Source of the DNA: CAYMKL01 sp964390805
GTDB taxonomy: Bacteria; Chloroflexota; Anaerolineae; VGOG01
Direction of reading: 5' to 3'
DNA: 42,024 bases
Assembly (NCBI GenBank): GCA_964390805.1
Contig: CAYMKL010000052.1
Coordinates: 1 to 42,024, forward strand
Shown here: piece by piece, positions 33,346 to 41,032 of the stretch
Numbering within the stretch: the stretch's first letter is position 1
How the letters are laid out: every line of letters starts with the position of its first letter
The notes under the pieces: generated by a model
The model's input: the letters and a program-made list of their open reading frames with translations, nothing else
The model's database searches: none
What the model was told of the DNA's origin: nothing
Position numbers and translations under genes: made by a program

Positions 33346-33746
33346 CAGATCACCTCCACCAGCTCACTTTCGGCAATGATCGGATCCACCGTGATTAACG
33401 GCAGACCCAAAGATCGCGCTGTGGCCGCAATGATGCGGTCCGGCATATCCGGAATCGCTATCGGACCGAAATCACCTACCGCCTGGGCCACCGCCATATC
33501 CAGCGGCACGACATAGAAATTCGCATCAGCATCTTCCGATAGCTCAAACAACTGCGAGGCCCACGATTTTGGAATACGTTGCCGCTGCATCAAGAAGATC
33601 GCTTCTACCAGCACGATGCTGGGAACCAGTATCTGAGCATGTCCCTTCTCCGCAGAGTTGAGGACCCTACGGGCATGTCTGGACAGATGGCGATCCTCGG
33701 CCAGATGCCAAAGGATGCTTTGAGTGTCAGCGACGTAGCGTTTCAT
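33342..33746 (-). CDS. VapC-like PIN-domain toxin
   Basis: 134 residues, PIN fold: KRYVADTQSILWHL with the first catalytic Asp, VPSIVLVEAIFL with Glu, MPDRIIAATARSLGLPLITVDPII with the remaining acidic residues. Typical VapC ribonuclease length and motif set. It overlaps the upstream antitoxin by 4 bp (ATGA), and its TGA overlaps the GTG of hdrA by 4 bp, so the toxin lies translationally between antitoxin and a 1554-residue metabolic enzyme. Confidence 0.88.
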   Translation of the reverse strand: MKRYVADTQSILWHLAEDRHLSRHARRVLNSAEKGHAQILVPSIVLVEAIFLMQRQRIPKSWASQLFELSEDADANFYVVPLDMAVAQAVGDFGPIAIPDMPDRIIAATARSLGLPLITVDPIIAESELVEVIW

Positions 33747-34024
33747 GACTCTTCCACAGCAACGTCAAACTCAATGTCTCTGGGAAAATTGCCCCACATT
33801 TCCCGGCGTGCTTCAGCGATGAGTTCCGGCGAGAAGTCATAGCCTTTCAACAAGCCACCTAATTTGATAATACGCAACGGCTTCTCGGCCTCCTTCTCTG
33901 TGGCTGACTCGCTCACCTTGAAGCGCAAGAACTCGATGTACTTCGCCAGCTCAACCAAGCTTGCCTGTGGCAGATCTTCAATTTGCTGGCAGATATCTTG
34001 ATGTGTCACAACAATTGTGCTCAT
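33743..34024 (-). CDS. Antitoxin of the PIN toxin
   Basis: 93 residues. ICQQIEDLPQASLVELAKYIEFLRFK is the helical dimerisation segment common in small antitoxins of this kind; the C-terminus GYDFSPELIAEARREMWGN is the probable toxin-binding tail. GGAGGAGC precedes the ATG; a 4-bp overlap couples it to the toxin. The family was not firmly recognised; the role comes from position and size. Confidence 0.78.
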   Translation of the reverse strand: MSTIVVTHQDICQQIEDLPQASLVELAKYIEFLRFKVSESATEKEAEKPLRIIKLGGLLKGYDFSPELIAEARREMWGNFPRDIEFDVAVEES

Positions 34025-34033
34025 TGCTCCTCC

Positions 34034-34288
34034 TCAGACGTCCCTGGCAAAGCTACCCCACATTTCCCGGCGCGCCTCGGCAATGAATTCCGGTGAGAAA
34101 TCGTAACCCTCCAATAACCCTTCCAGATCCCTGATATGCACGTGTTTCTTAGCTTGCTTCCCTTTGTTGGTCCCGTCTGCCTTAAAGCGCAGGAACTCGA
34201 TGTATCTCGACAGGTCAACCAGCCTTTCCTGCGGCAGCTCTAGAATCTGCTGGTAGATGTCCTGATACGTCACTGCATCTGTACTCAT
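34034..34288 (-). CDS. Solo antitoxin paralogue
   Basis: 84 residues from ATG 34288 (GGAGGAGTG upstream; GTG 34291 adjacent). Same layout as the next gene: YQDIYQQILELPQERLVDLSRYIEFLRFK and GYDFSPEFIAEARREMWGS are nearly shared, the middle differs. No toxin of its own. A tandem duplicate of the antitoxin, perhaps retained as a cross-neutralising copy. Lies between hdrB and the TA pair. Confidence 0.78.
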   Translation of the reverse strand: MSTDAVTYQDIYQQILELPQERLVDLSRYIEFLRFKADGTNKGKQAKKHVHIRDLEGLLEGYDFSPEFIAEARREMWGSFARDV

Positions 34289-34309
34289 CACTCCTCCAAC
34301 CTCTAACCT

Positions 34310-35185
34310 CTACCTCGCCATCTCCATCAGCTTTCTGGATTTCACCCGGTTCAATCGCAGCCCCACCTCCTCGGCCGATAACCCCATCGCCAGCCCCAGA
34401 AGTTGGGGATAGAACACCACTGGCAGGTTGTATCGAGTCTCGTACAGCTTCTCGATGCGACGCTGCTGGAGCTCGTACATGATGTCGCAGAAGGGGCAGA
34501 TGACCACCAGGGCGTCAGCGCCGGCGGCCACGGCTCGCTCCAGTTTGAGGTGAGGCAGCGCCAGGGCCGTCTTCTCGTCGGCGCCCAGAATGCCGCCGCC
34601 GCAGCACTGCTCGCGGCCCTCGTAGTAGATCGAGTTGGCACCCAAGGCTTCGATCAAGCGGTCCAGACTATGCGGGTTCTCTGGATCATCGAACCCGCCG
34701 TGCGCCTCGATTGGCTTGAGATAGTGACAGCCGTAGTGAGCCGCCAACTGCAGGTCAGAGAGATCCACAGTAACCGCCTCCTGGATGCGCTCCAAGCCAA
34801 CCTCTTCATACAGGACACGGGCGAAGTGTCGCACCTGAATGGTGCCATTGTACCTTCGACCAGTGGCCGCTTCTAATTCTTCATTGACGCGCTCCCGTAG
34901 CTCCTCATCGTCCTGCAAAGCGTGGTTGGCCTCAGCCAACGTGCCGGTGCACGAACTGCACAGGGCACAGATGTCTACGTCCTGCTCCTCAGCCAGGGCC
35001 AGGTTGCGCGCCGACAGGAGCAGAGCGGTCTCGTGATGCACCGATTTGAGCGGGAAGCCACAGCAGCCAAAATCATTGATGTCTGCCAGCTCGATTCCCA
35101 ATCGGCTCGCCGTGTTACGAGCGGCCAGCTCATAGTTCATGGCCCGGACCGGAGCTGTGCATCCCAGATAGAGCGCGTATCTCAT
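34310..35185 (-). CDS. hdrB: Heterodisulfide reductase subunit B
   Basis: 291 residues from ATG 35185 (GTG 35188 adjacent). Two CCG domains: the first with LGCTAPVR...FGCCGFPLKS and CALCSSCTGTL, the second with HYGCHYLKP, REQCCGGG and VICPFCDIMY. These Cys clusters hold the non-cubane [4Fe-4S] pair that reduces disulfides in methanogens; in bacterial MTHFR-linked Hdr complexes the substrate is not settled. Starts at the hdrC stop (TAGTGATG), so coupled. Confidence 0.93.
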   Translation of the reverse strand: MRYALYLGCTAPVRAMNYELAARNTASRLGIELADINDFGCCGFPLKSVHHETALLLSARNLALAEEQDVDICALCSSCTGTLAEANHALQDDEELRERVNEELEAATGRRYNGTIQVRHFARVLYEEVGLERIQEAVTVDLSDLQLAAHYGCHYLKPIEAHGGFDDPENPHSLDRLIEALGANSIYYEGREQCCGGGILGADEKTALALPHLKLERAVAAGADALVVICPFCDIMYELQQRRIEKLYETRYNLPVVFYPQLLGLAMGLSAEEVGLRLNRVKSRKLMEMAR

Positions 35186-35187
35186 CA

Positions 35188-35706
35188 CTAGTCCGCTTCC
35201 TCCCCTTCTGGCTGGATCAACTCGTCCAGGCCGGCGGCAGCGAAGACCTCGCCGAAGTCCTCAGCTCGTTCGGTGATGGCCGGCAGCCCGTGTTCCACTC
35301 GCTTCTCGTTCTCGAACTCGGTGATGTCGTACAACCGGCCGTGATGGCGCAGCAGGTCAACCTGCACCCGAAACGAGGGATGGATATATCCTTCTCGCAC
35401 GGCGACGTTCTTGATGGCGTGCATTAGCTCGGTGATGCGCACGTCCTGCGGGCAGCGTTCGTGGCAGGCATAGCAGGTCGAACACAGCCAGATGAAATCA
35501 CTGGACAGCACCGGCTCTCTCAGCCCCAGCAACGCCATGCGGATGATCCGCCGCGGGTTGTAGCGCTCCGTGACCTCGCGGACCGGGCAGGAGGCAGTGC
35601 AAGTGCCGCAGGAGAAGCAGCGACGAATGTGCTCGCCACCGGGCTCGGCAGCGATCTGGTCGGCAAAGGTTGGGTCCATCTGAGTGGCGTCAATCACGGT
35701 GTCCAT
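35188..35706 (-). CDS. hdrC: Heterodisulfide reductase subunit C
   Basis: 172 residues with two ferredoxin-type clusters, CFSCGTCTASCPV and CSTCYACHERCPQ, followed by the HdrC helical region and an acidic tail (ERAEDFGEVFAAAGL). It transfers electrons from HdrA to HdrB. First gene of the operon: GAGGGGAC precedes the ATG and a promoter lies about 190 bp upstream on the same strand. Confidence 0.93.
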   Translation of the reverse strand: MDTVIDATQMDPTFADQIAAEPGGEHIRRCFSCGTCTASCPVREVTERYNPRRIIRMALLGLREPVLSSDFIWLCSTCYACHERCPQDVRITELMHAIKNVAVREGYIHPSFRVQVDLLRHHGRLYDITEFENEKRVEHGLPAITERAEDFGEVFAAAGLDELIQPEGEEAD

Positions 35707-35725
35707 ATCGTCCCCTCACGTTAGT

Positions 35726-35874
35726 ACTACAACGAGACTTCGAGCCACGGTCACCTCTCACTGCTGCCAAGGGGCGTCCTCGCCCCACCTTCAATGGCAT
35801 TCTGTGGCGTTCTGGCATACGAGACGGGGCGAGGACGCCCCCGATAGTAAGCTATATCAAAACCTCGTTGTAGT
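35726..35874. repeat. 149-bp nested inverted repeat in the hdr operon leader
   Basis: Outer arms ACTACAACGAG (35726-35736) and CTCGTTGTAGT (35864-35874); inner arms GGGGCGTCCTCGCCCC (35771-35786) and GGGGCGAGGACGCCCC (35826-35841), both perfect. No transposase. Given the promoter at 35895-35923, it would be transcribed as a large double stem in the 5' untranslated region of hdrC. Confidence 0.85.
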
Positions 35875-35894
35875 GTTAGGGAGTTACCCAGAAA

Positions 35895-35923
35895 ATTATA
35901 GCATGGGTGGTGAGATTGTGCAA
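35895..35923 (-). promoter_or_regulatory. Promoter of the hdr/met operon
   Basis: On the minus strand: TTGCAC (35923-35918), a 17-bp spacer ending in TGC, then TATAAT (35900-35895). Start expected near 35888, about 180 nt before hdrC. The only strong promoter I see for the minus-strand gene series. Confidence 0.8.
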
Positions 35924-36040
35924 ATGGCCCAGACGTGGTAAAATAGGGGTATGTGGAGCCAGGGATAGGAGACAGACGCTCCTCATTTTCAATCTTTTAC
36001 TCATCGTATCTAACTGATTCAAGTTATTTCTTAAGTTTAA

Positions 36041-36230
36041 TTACGTAAACTGAGTTTTTCGCCACTATTCAGCGGTAATCTCTTAAGATCTCTTATGTAG
36101 AAAAGGGCCTCTAGAGGCATGTTTTTAAGCTTTCTTACGTTAATCAGATTCGTAGGGCTTCTATCCATTGGCATGTCTTCAGAGCCTTCTTATGTAGACC
36201 ACGTTTTTCGTTGTCTATTCACTGGGAGGC
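36041..36230. repeat. Degenerate repeats upstream of the hsp20 promoter
   Basis: Four blocks beginning TTAYGTWRA at 36041, 36093, 36135 and 36190 (spacing 52, 42, 55), most preceded by TTCTTA or CTCTTA and followed by GTTTTTCG- and CTATTCA-like segments. Weakly conserved; could be decayed tandem repeats or a multi-site regulatory region. Confidence 0.45.
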
Positions 36231-36241
36231 CAGGCTCTTGC

Positions 36242-36270
36242 TTGAGCTTATTGAACAAGTATGGTACAAT
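36242..36270 (+). promoter_or_regulatory. Promoter of hsp20
   Basis: TTGAGC (36242-36247), 17-bp spacer, TACAAT (36265-36270). Start near 36277, about 40 nt before the hsp20 ATG. No CIRCE-like inverted repeat seen beside it. Confidence 0.7.
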
Positions 36271-36316
36271 TACAAACAGAACTTGACAGCATCACTTTGT
36301 TGCTGAGGGGGCAGTG

Positions 36317-36772
36317 ATGAAACGAAAGAGTCCTCTGTTAGATGACATTGAGCAAATTGAGGTAGAGATGGATCGCCTCTTTGACGAAGTAATGCCTTCG
36401 GGACGTTGGCTCCCCCTGCGCCGCCCCAGAACCTGGTGTCCCCCCACCGACGTCTACGAGACTGACAACCGCGTGGTGGTCAAGATGGAAATAGCGGGCA
36501 TGGAAGAAGGTCTCTTCACCATATACATATCCAACCGCAACTTGACCATCACCGGAGTGAGGCGCGATCCATTGGCCGAGGCCACGGGTTTAACCCTGAG
36601 CTATCAACAGATGGAAATTCGCTACGGAGAGTTCAAGACCGAAATCTATCTTCCGTGGGCCATCGTCGAGAACGAGATTGAAGCCACTTACGAGAATGGC
36701 TTCCTGAAAGTGGTCCTACCCAAGGCCAAGGCCCAAAAGGTCCCCGTGGTTGAAACCAGTGGGGCGGAGTGA
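36317..36772 (+). CDS. Hsp20/alpha-crystallin small heat shock protein
   Basis: 151 residues from ATG 36317 (GTG 36314 adjacent, GAGGGGG upstream). Helical N-terminus (DDIEQIEVEMDRLFDEV), then the alpha-crystallin domain: PPTDVYETDNRVVVKMEIAGM, ISNRNLTITGVR, YGEFKTEIYLPWAI, YENGFLKVVLPKA. An ATP-independent holdase for unfolded proteins. Followed by lon in the same direction, so chaperone and protease are probably expressed together. The C-terminal IxI motif is replaced by KVPVVET. Confidence 0.92.
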   Translation: MKRKSPLLDDIEQIEVEMDRLFDEVMPSGRWLPLRRPRTWCPPTDVYETDNRVVVKMEIAGMEEGLFTIYISNRNLTITGVRRDPLAEATGLTLSYQQMEIRYGEFKTEIYLPWAIVENEIEATYENGFLKVVLPKAKAQKVPVVETSGAE

Positions 36773-36782
36773 GTTCCCAGCT

Positions 36783-36907
36783 ACCCTTGCGAAGGCTTCG
36801 CCGTGAGCACTCAGCCGAGCGGTTGCGAATAACCTTGGCAATGGGCCGATTTTCGGTGGACAAAGATGCCTGTAATCCGAGAGTTACTACAAAACCTTCG
36901 CAAGGGT
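36783..36907. repeat. 125-bp inverted-repeat element between hsp20 and lon
   Basis: ACCCTTGCGAAGG (36783-36795) and its perfect complement CCTTCGCAAGGGT (36895-36907) bound 125 bp starting 11 bp after the hsp20 stop. No coding content beyond an upstream extension of the lon frame, which makes the ORF open from 36866. MITE-like or REP-like. Confidence 0.7.
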
Positions 36908-36958
36908 TCCCCTGTGGATCTAAAAAAACTATGGAAATCTATACGAAGGAGGGCTTCT

Positions 36959-39508
36959 ATGCCTTCGTCGGAAAAGCAAAAGCAACCTGCAAGCAAAGAA
37001 AAGGAGACCGATTCCCCGACTGATTTGGTCCCCAAGACAGTCCTCGTGCCTTCGCCACAAGAGGGTGAGGGACTCGGGAGCAAGAGGAGCACGGATGAGA
37101 GCCTGGCAGACATCCCCGGTGAACTGGCTATCCTGCCTCTGCGCGGTGTGGTCGTCTATCCCTTGACCGCTCTGCCCCTGACGGTGGGACGACCACGTTC
37201 CATCCGTCTGATAGATGACGCTGTTTTGGGTAAGCGCATGATCGGCCTGGTGGCGGCCAAGGAGCCGGAGAAGGAGGATCCCAGCTCCGATGACGTCTAC
37301 ACGGTGGGCACGGCGGCCCTCGTCCATCGCCTGCGCAAGGCTCCTGATGGCACTGTCGTCCTCCTGGTGCAGGGGTTGGAGCGGATCAAGATCCGCGAGT
37401 TCACCCAAACGGAGCCCTACCTGAAAGCCCGGGTGGAGATCGCTCCTGATACAGTTGAAGAGACGGTGGAAGTGGAGGCTCTGATGCGCAACATCGTCGA
37501 GCTCTTCAACCGCCTGGTCTCCCTGGTGCCCCACATACCCGATGAGTTGGTCATGTTGGCCCTCAACGTTGATGACCCGCGTCAGTTGGCTTATGCCGTC
37601 GCCACCTACATGCGCATGGAGCTCGGCATGGCCCAGGAGATCCTGGAGATTGACGAGGTCAGGGAGAAGCTCCGCAGGCTCACGGTCACCCTCAACCAGG
37701 AATTGGAAGTGCTGGAGTTGGGCAAGAAGATCCAGACCGAGGCCCAGACCGAGATGACCAAGATGCAGAGGGAGTACTTCCTGCGGGAGCAACTAAAGGC
37801 CATTAAAAAAGAGTTGGGTGAGGAAGACGAGCAGACCATGGAGGTCGAGGAGCTCCGCCAGAAGATTGAAGAGGCTGGCATGCCTGAAGAAGCGGAGAAG
37901 GAGGCCAAGCGCGAGCTGGATCGCCTGTCGAAGCTGCCCACCGCCGCGGCGGAATACTCGGTGATTCGAACCTACCTCGACTGGTTGGTCAACCTCCCCT
38001 GGAGCAAGAGCACCGAGGACAACCTGGACATCGCCCGCGCCCGCCAGGTGTTGGATGAAGACCACTACGACCTGGATGATATCAAAGAGCGCATCCTGGA
38101 ATACCTGGCGGTGCGCAAGCTGCGCCTGGAGCGAAAAACGGAGGAAGAAGAGGAAGAGCCAGCGGACTTTATCCGCAGCGAGCGCGAAGGGGTGATCCTG
38201 TGCTTCATCGGGCCGCCGGGCACTGGCAAGACCTCGCTGGGGCGGTCCATCGCCCGCGCCCTGGGCCGCAAGTTCGTGCGCCAATCCCTGGGCGGCGTGC
38301 GCGATGAGGCGGAGATCCGAGGCCACCGGCGAACCTACATCGGCGCCCTGCCAGGCCGCATCATCCAGGCCCTACGGCGCGTGGAGTCCAGGAACCCCGT
38401 CTTCATGTTGGATGAGATTGACAAGGTGGGCCAGGACTGGCGCGGCGATCCCTCCTCGGCTCTGTTGGAGGTGCTCGACCCGGAACAGAACCGGGACTTC
38501 CGCGATCACTACCTGGACGTGCCGTTCGATCTCTCCCAGGTGATGTTCATCACCACGGGCAACATCCTGGACACCATCCCTCCCCCCCTGCGCGACCGCA
38601 TGGAGATCCTCAGACTCTCTGGTTACACCGAGGAGGAGAAGATCAAGATCGCCCAGCAGTACCTGATCCCGCGGCAGGTCAGGGAGAACAGCCTGCTCCC
38701 AGAGGAGATCGAGTTCAGCCAGGGGGCTGTCCGCAAGGTCATCCGCGACTACACCCGCGAGGCGGGAGTGCGCAACCTGGAGCGGGAGCTGGGCAGCATC
38801 TGCCGAAAGGTGGCGACCAAAGTGGCCGAGGCCGTTCCCACTTCCGAGGGCAGCGAATCAGCGGATCAGCAGGTCAGCGAAAGAACGCTGATCTCTGAGG
38901 AAAACGTGGCCGAATTCCTGGGCAAGCCCAAGTACTTCTTCGAGGCGGCGGAGCGTACGGAAATCCCCGGCGTGGCCACGGGGCTGGCCTGGACGCCCAC
39001 CGGCGGCGACATCCTGTTCATCGAGGCCACCAGGATGCCAGGCAAGAAGGGCTTCACCCTCACCGGGCAACTTGGCGATATCATGAAGGAATCGGCCCAG
39101 GCGGCCCTCAGCTACGTGCGCTCCAAGGCCGAGGAACTGGGGATTAATGGCGGCTTCTTCGAGGAGACCGACATTCACCTCCACGTGCCAGCCGGTTCCA
39201 TCCCCAAGGATGGCCCCTCGGCAGGGGTGACCATGGCCACAGCTCTCGCCTCCCTGCTCCTGGACAAGCCGGTGCGGGCCAACGTGGGCATGACGGGCGA
39301 AATCACCCTGCGGGGGCAGGTGCTACCGGTAGGGGGTGTCAAAGAGAAGATACTCGCCGCCCACCGGGTTGGCCTGAAGACAGTGATCCTGCCCCAGCGC
39401 AACGAGCCGGACCTGGACGACGTGCCAGAAGATGTGAAAGAGGAGATGAAGTTCATCCTGGCCGATCAGGTGGATCAGGTCTTTGGGGCTGCTCTGGCGG
39501 ACCAGTGA
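36959..39508 (+). CDS. lon: ATP-dependent Lon protease
   Basis: 849 residues from ATG 36959, which has GAAGGAGGG upstream; the open frame from 36866 crosses the inverted-repeat element. A low-complexity N-terminal leader of about 50 residues (PSPQEGEGLG looks repeat-derived), LON substrate domain (about 55-260), coiled coil, AAA+ module with Walker A GPPGTGKTS and Walker B VFMLDEIDK, then the LonA protease domain with catalytic Ser in KDGPSAGV and Lys in GGVKEKILAAHR. A short insert before the protease domain (SESADQQVSERT) resembles the repeat unit inside hdrA. Degrades damaged proteins and selected regulators; a standard hsp20 neighbour. Confidence 0.95.
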   Translation: MPSSEKQKQPASKEKETDSPTDLVPKTVLVPSPQEGEGLGSKRSTDESLADIPGELAILPLRGVVVYPLTALPLTVGRPRSIRLIDDAVLGKRMIGLVAAKEPEKEDPSSDDVYTVGTAALVHRLRKAPDGTVVLLVQGLERIKIREFTQTEPYLKARVEIAPDTVEETVEVEALMRNIVELFNRLVSLVPHIPDELVMLALNVDDPRQLAYAVATYMRMELGMAQEILEIDEVREKLRRLTVTLNQELEVLELGKKIQTEAQTEMTKMQREYFLREQLKAIKKELGEEDEQTMEVEELRQKIEEAGMPEEAEKEAKRELDRLSKLPTAAAEYSVIRTYLDWLVNLPWSKSTEDNLDIARARQVLDEDHYDLDDIKERILEYLAVRKLRLERKTEEEEEEPADFIRSEREGVILCFIGPPGTGKTSLGRSIARALGRKFVRQSLGGVRDEAEIRGHRRTYIGALPGRIIQALRRVESRNPVFMLDEIDKVGQDWRGDPSSALLEVLDPEQNRDFRDHYLDVPFDLSQVMFITTGNILDTIPPPLRDRMEILRLSGYTEEEKIKIAQQYLIPRQVRENSLLPEEIEFSQGAVRKVIRDYTREAGVRNLERELGSICRKVATKVAEAVPTSEGSESADQQVSERTLISEENVAEFLGKPKYFFEAAERTEIPGVATGLAWTPTGGDILFIEATRMPGKKGFTLTGQLGDIMKESAQAALSYVRSKAEELGINGGFFEETDIHLHVPAGSIPKDGPSAGVTMATALASLLLDKPVRANVGMTGEITLRGQVLPVGGVKEKILAAHRVGLKTVILPQRNEPDLDDVPEDVKEEMKFILADQVDQVFGAALADQ

Positions 39509-39515
39509 TCAGTCA

Positions 39516-39549
39516 AGGTGCAACGCACTTCGAAAAGTGCGTTGCACCT
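39516..39549. repeat. 15-bp perfect hairpin between lon and the nfeD gene
   Basis: AGGTGCAACGCACTT, loop CGAA, AAGTGCGTTGCACCT. It starts 8 bp after the lon stop and ends 28 bp before the next start. No T tract follows. Acts as terminator, attenuator or mRNA end-protecting stem, or is a REP-type repeat. Confidence 0.8.
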
Positions 39550-39577
39550 GGTATTGGACCTTGAAAGGCTGGTAGAG

Positions 39578-40897
39578 ATGAAACGAAAAGGACTAGCTAT
39601 AAGTGTACTTGGTGTATTAGGAGCTTGTCTCCTGTTCGGCGGCTTGTCCCCCTCCCTGGCCCAGCCTGGAGAGCACGTTGACCTCATCACAGTAGAAGGG
39701 GTCATAGATCCATTCACCGCTCAATACGTTGAGCGAGGTCTGGACATCGCTCAAAGGGACGGCGCCCAATGCCTGGTTATCGAACTTGATACGCCCGGCG
39801 GATCGGACGTCCCTATGCGCGTCATCGTGCAGGAGATGTTGAACTCCTCCGTGCCCATCGTGGTCTACGTCGCCCCTGCGGGAGCCAGAGCTGGCTCGGC
39901 AGGGGTTTTCATCACCCTGGCCGCCAACATCGCGGCGATGGCCCCCGGCACCAACATCGGCGCGGCCCACCCCGTAGCCATGCCTGGGACGGAGATCACA
40001 GAGATCATGGAGCAGAAGACGACCAGCGACGCCGCTGCTTACGTGAGGGCCGTCGCCGAGAAGCGAGGGCGGAACGCCGAGTGGGCGGAGAAGGCGGTGC
40101 GGGAGAGCGCGTCCATCATAGCCAGAGAGGCGGTGGAGTATCAAGTGGTGGACCTCACCGCCGACGACCTGATGGACCTTCTGGACAAGATAGACGGCAG
40201 GGAGGTAATCACGGCCGACGGGCCTGTGACCCTGAGCACCCGTGATGCTCCGGTTCGCACCATCGGCATGAACTTTGCCGAGAACTTCTTGCACGTCATC
40301 GTTGATCCCAACATAGCCTATCTGCTGCTTTCCATTGGCACCCTGGCACTGGTGGCCGAGTTCTATCACCCAGGCGCCATCCTGCCGGCGGTGACGGGCG
40401 GCATCTGCCTGATCCTGGCTTTTGTGGCCTTCGGCAGCCTGCCCGTGAACTGGGGCGGGGTAGCCCTCATCGTCCTGGCAGTGATCCTCTTCGTTGTAGA
40501 CATCAAGGTGGCCGGCTTCATGCTCAGCGTGGGAGGGGCCATCGCCTTCGTCCTGGGCTCGCTGATGCTCTTCAGCCCTTTCGCCCCGCCCTCGCCCACC
40601 ATGCCCCACCTCACCGTCTCCTGGCCCCTCATCGTCCTCATGACAGTCACCATCGCTTCTTTCTTCCTCTTTGCACTCTCGGCGGGGATCAGGGCCCAGC
40701 GGGCCAAGGTGGCCAGTGGGATCGAGTCCATGGTCGGAGCCACAGGGATAGCGACCATGGACCTGGAGCCCTGGGGCACGGTTCAGGTCAAGAGCGAGCT
40801 ATGGAGCGCCGTTGCTGAGGAAGGTTCCATCAAAAAGGGAGAACAGATTAGAGTAGTGGGTACAAAGGGGGTGAGGTTAAGGGTTATTAAAAAGTAA
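39578..40897 (+). CDS. nfeD: NfeD family membrane-bound ClpP-class serine protease
   Basis: 439 residues from ATG 39578 (KRK then a hydrophobic signal; the frame is open to 39518 across the hairpin). Signal/TM 5-28, SppA/ClpP-like protease domain (about 35-240) with Ser in GARAGSAGVFITLAANIAAM and Lys near WAEKAVRESASI, then four or so TM segments (about 255-395), and a C-terminal OB-fold NfeD domain (VGATGIATMDLEPWGTVQVK). Long-form NfeD proteins cleave hydrophobic C-termini of stomatin partners; the slipin gene follows at 41033, the classic pairing. Confidence 0.92.
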   Translation: MKRKGLAISVLGVLGACLLFGGLSPSLAQPGEHVDLITVEGVIDPFTAQYVERGLDIAQRDGAQCLVIELDTPGGSDVPMRVIVQEMLNSSVPIVVYVAPAGARAGSAGVFITLAANIAAMAPGTNIGAAHPVAMPGTEITEIMEQKTTSDAAAYVRAVAEKRGRNAEWAEKAVRESASIIAREAVEYQVVDLTADDLMDLLDKIDGREVITADGPVTLSTRDAPVRTIGMNFAENFLHVIVDPNIAYLLLSIGTLALVAEFYHPGAILPAVTGGICLILAFVAFGSLPVNWGGVALIVLAVILFVVDIKVAGFMLSVGGAIAFVLGSLMLFSPFAPPSPTMPHLTVSWPLIVLMTVTIASFFLFALSAGIRAQRAKVASGIESMVGATGIATMDLEPWGTVQVKSELWSAVAEEGSIKKGEQIRVVGTKGVRLRVIKK

Positions 40898-41000
40898 AAT
40901 CGTGACAACAAGCCTATTGATCGCCGAAGGTCTCCCGACCGAGGCGAAAGGGGCTCGATCAGGATACCTTCGCCAATCGTAAGTAAAGTCGTGGTAACAA
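40892..41000. repeat. Repeat-rich spacer between nfeD and the slipin gene
   Basis: Imperfect direct repeats AAGTAAAATCGTGACAACAA (40892-40911) and AAGTAAAGTCGTGGTAACAA (40981-41000), 17 of 20 identical, flank an inverted pair CGCCGAAGGT / ACCTTCGCC. The first copy contains the nfeD stop. May be a small decayed insertion. Confidence 0.5.
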
Positions 41001-41032
41001 ACAGATCATATCAGAAGAAGGAGGAGGGTAAG

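Larger units (their letters stand above)
35707..36316. other. Divergent intergenic region hdrC / hsp20
   Basis: A 610-bp gap with two divergent promoters (35895-35923 minus, 36242-36270 plus), a nested inverted-repeat element in the hdr leader (35726-35874), and an AT-rich stretch of degenerate repeats (36041-36230). No credible coding frame. Clearly more AT-rich than its surroundings. Confidence 0.8.

Noticed and set aside
39617..40609. A 330-residue minus-strand open frame opposite nfeD
   Set aside because: Antisense shadow of conserved NfeD protease and membrane segments, with no ribosome site or known domain.
40981..41000. Resemblance of AAAGTCGTGGTAACAA to the 16S rRNA 3' region
   Set aside because: Only a short partial match, with no flanking rRNA structure and an imperfect copy 89 bp upstream; treated as a direct repeat.
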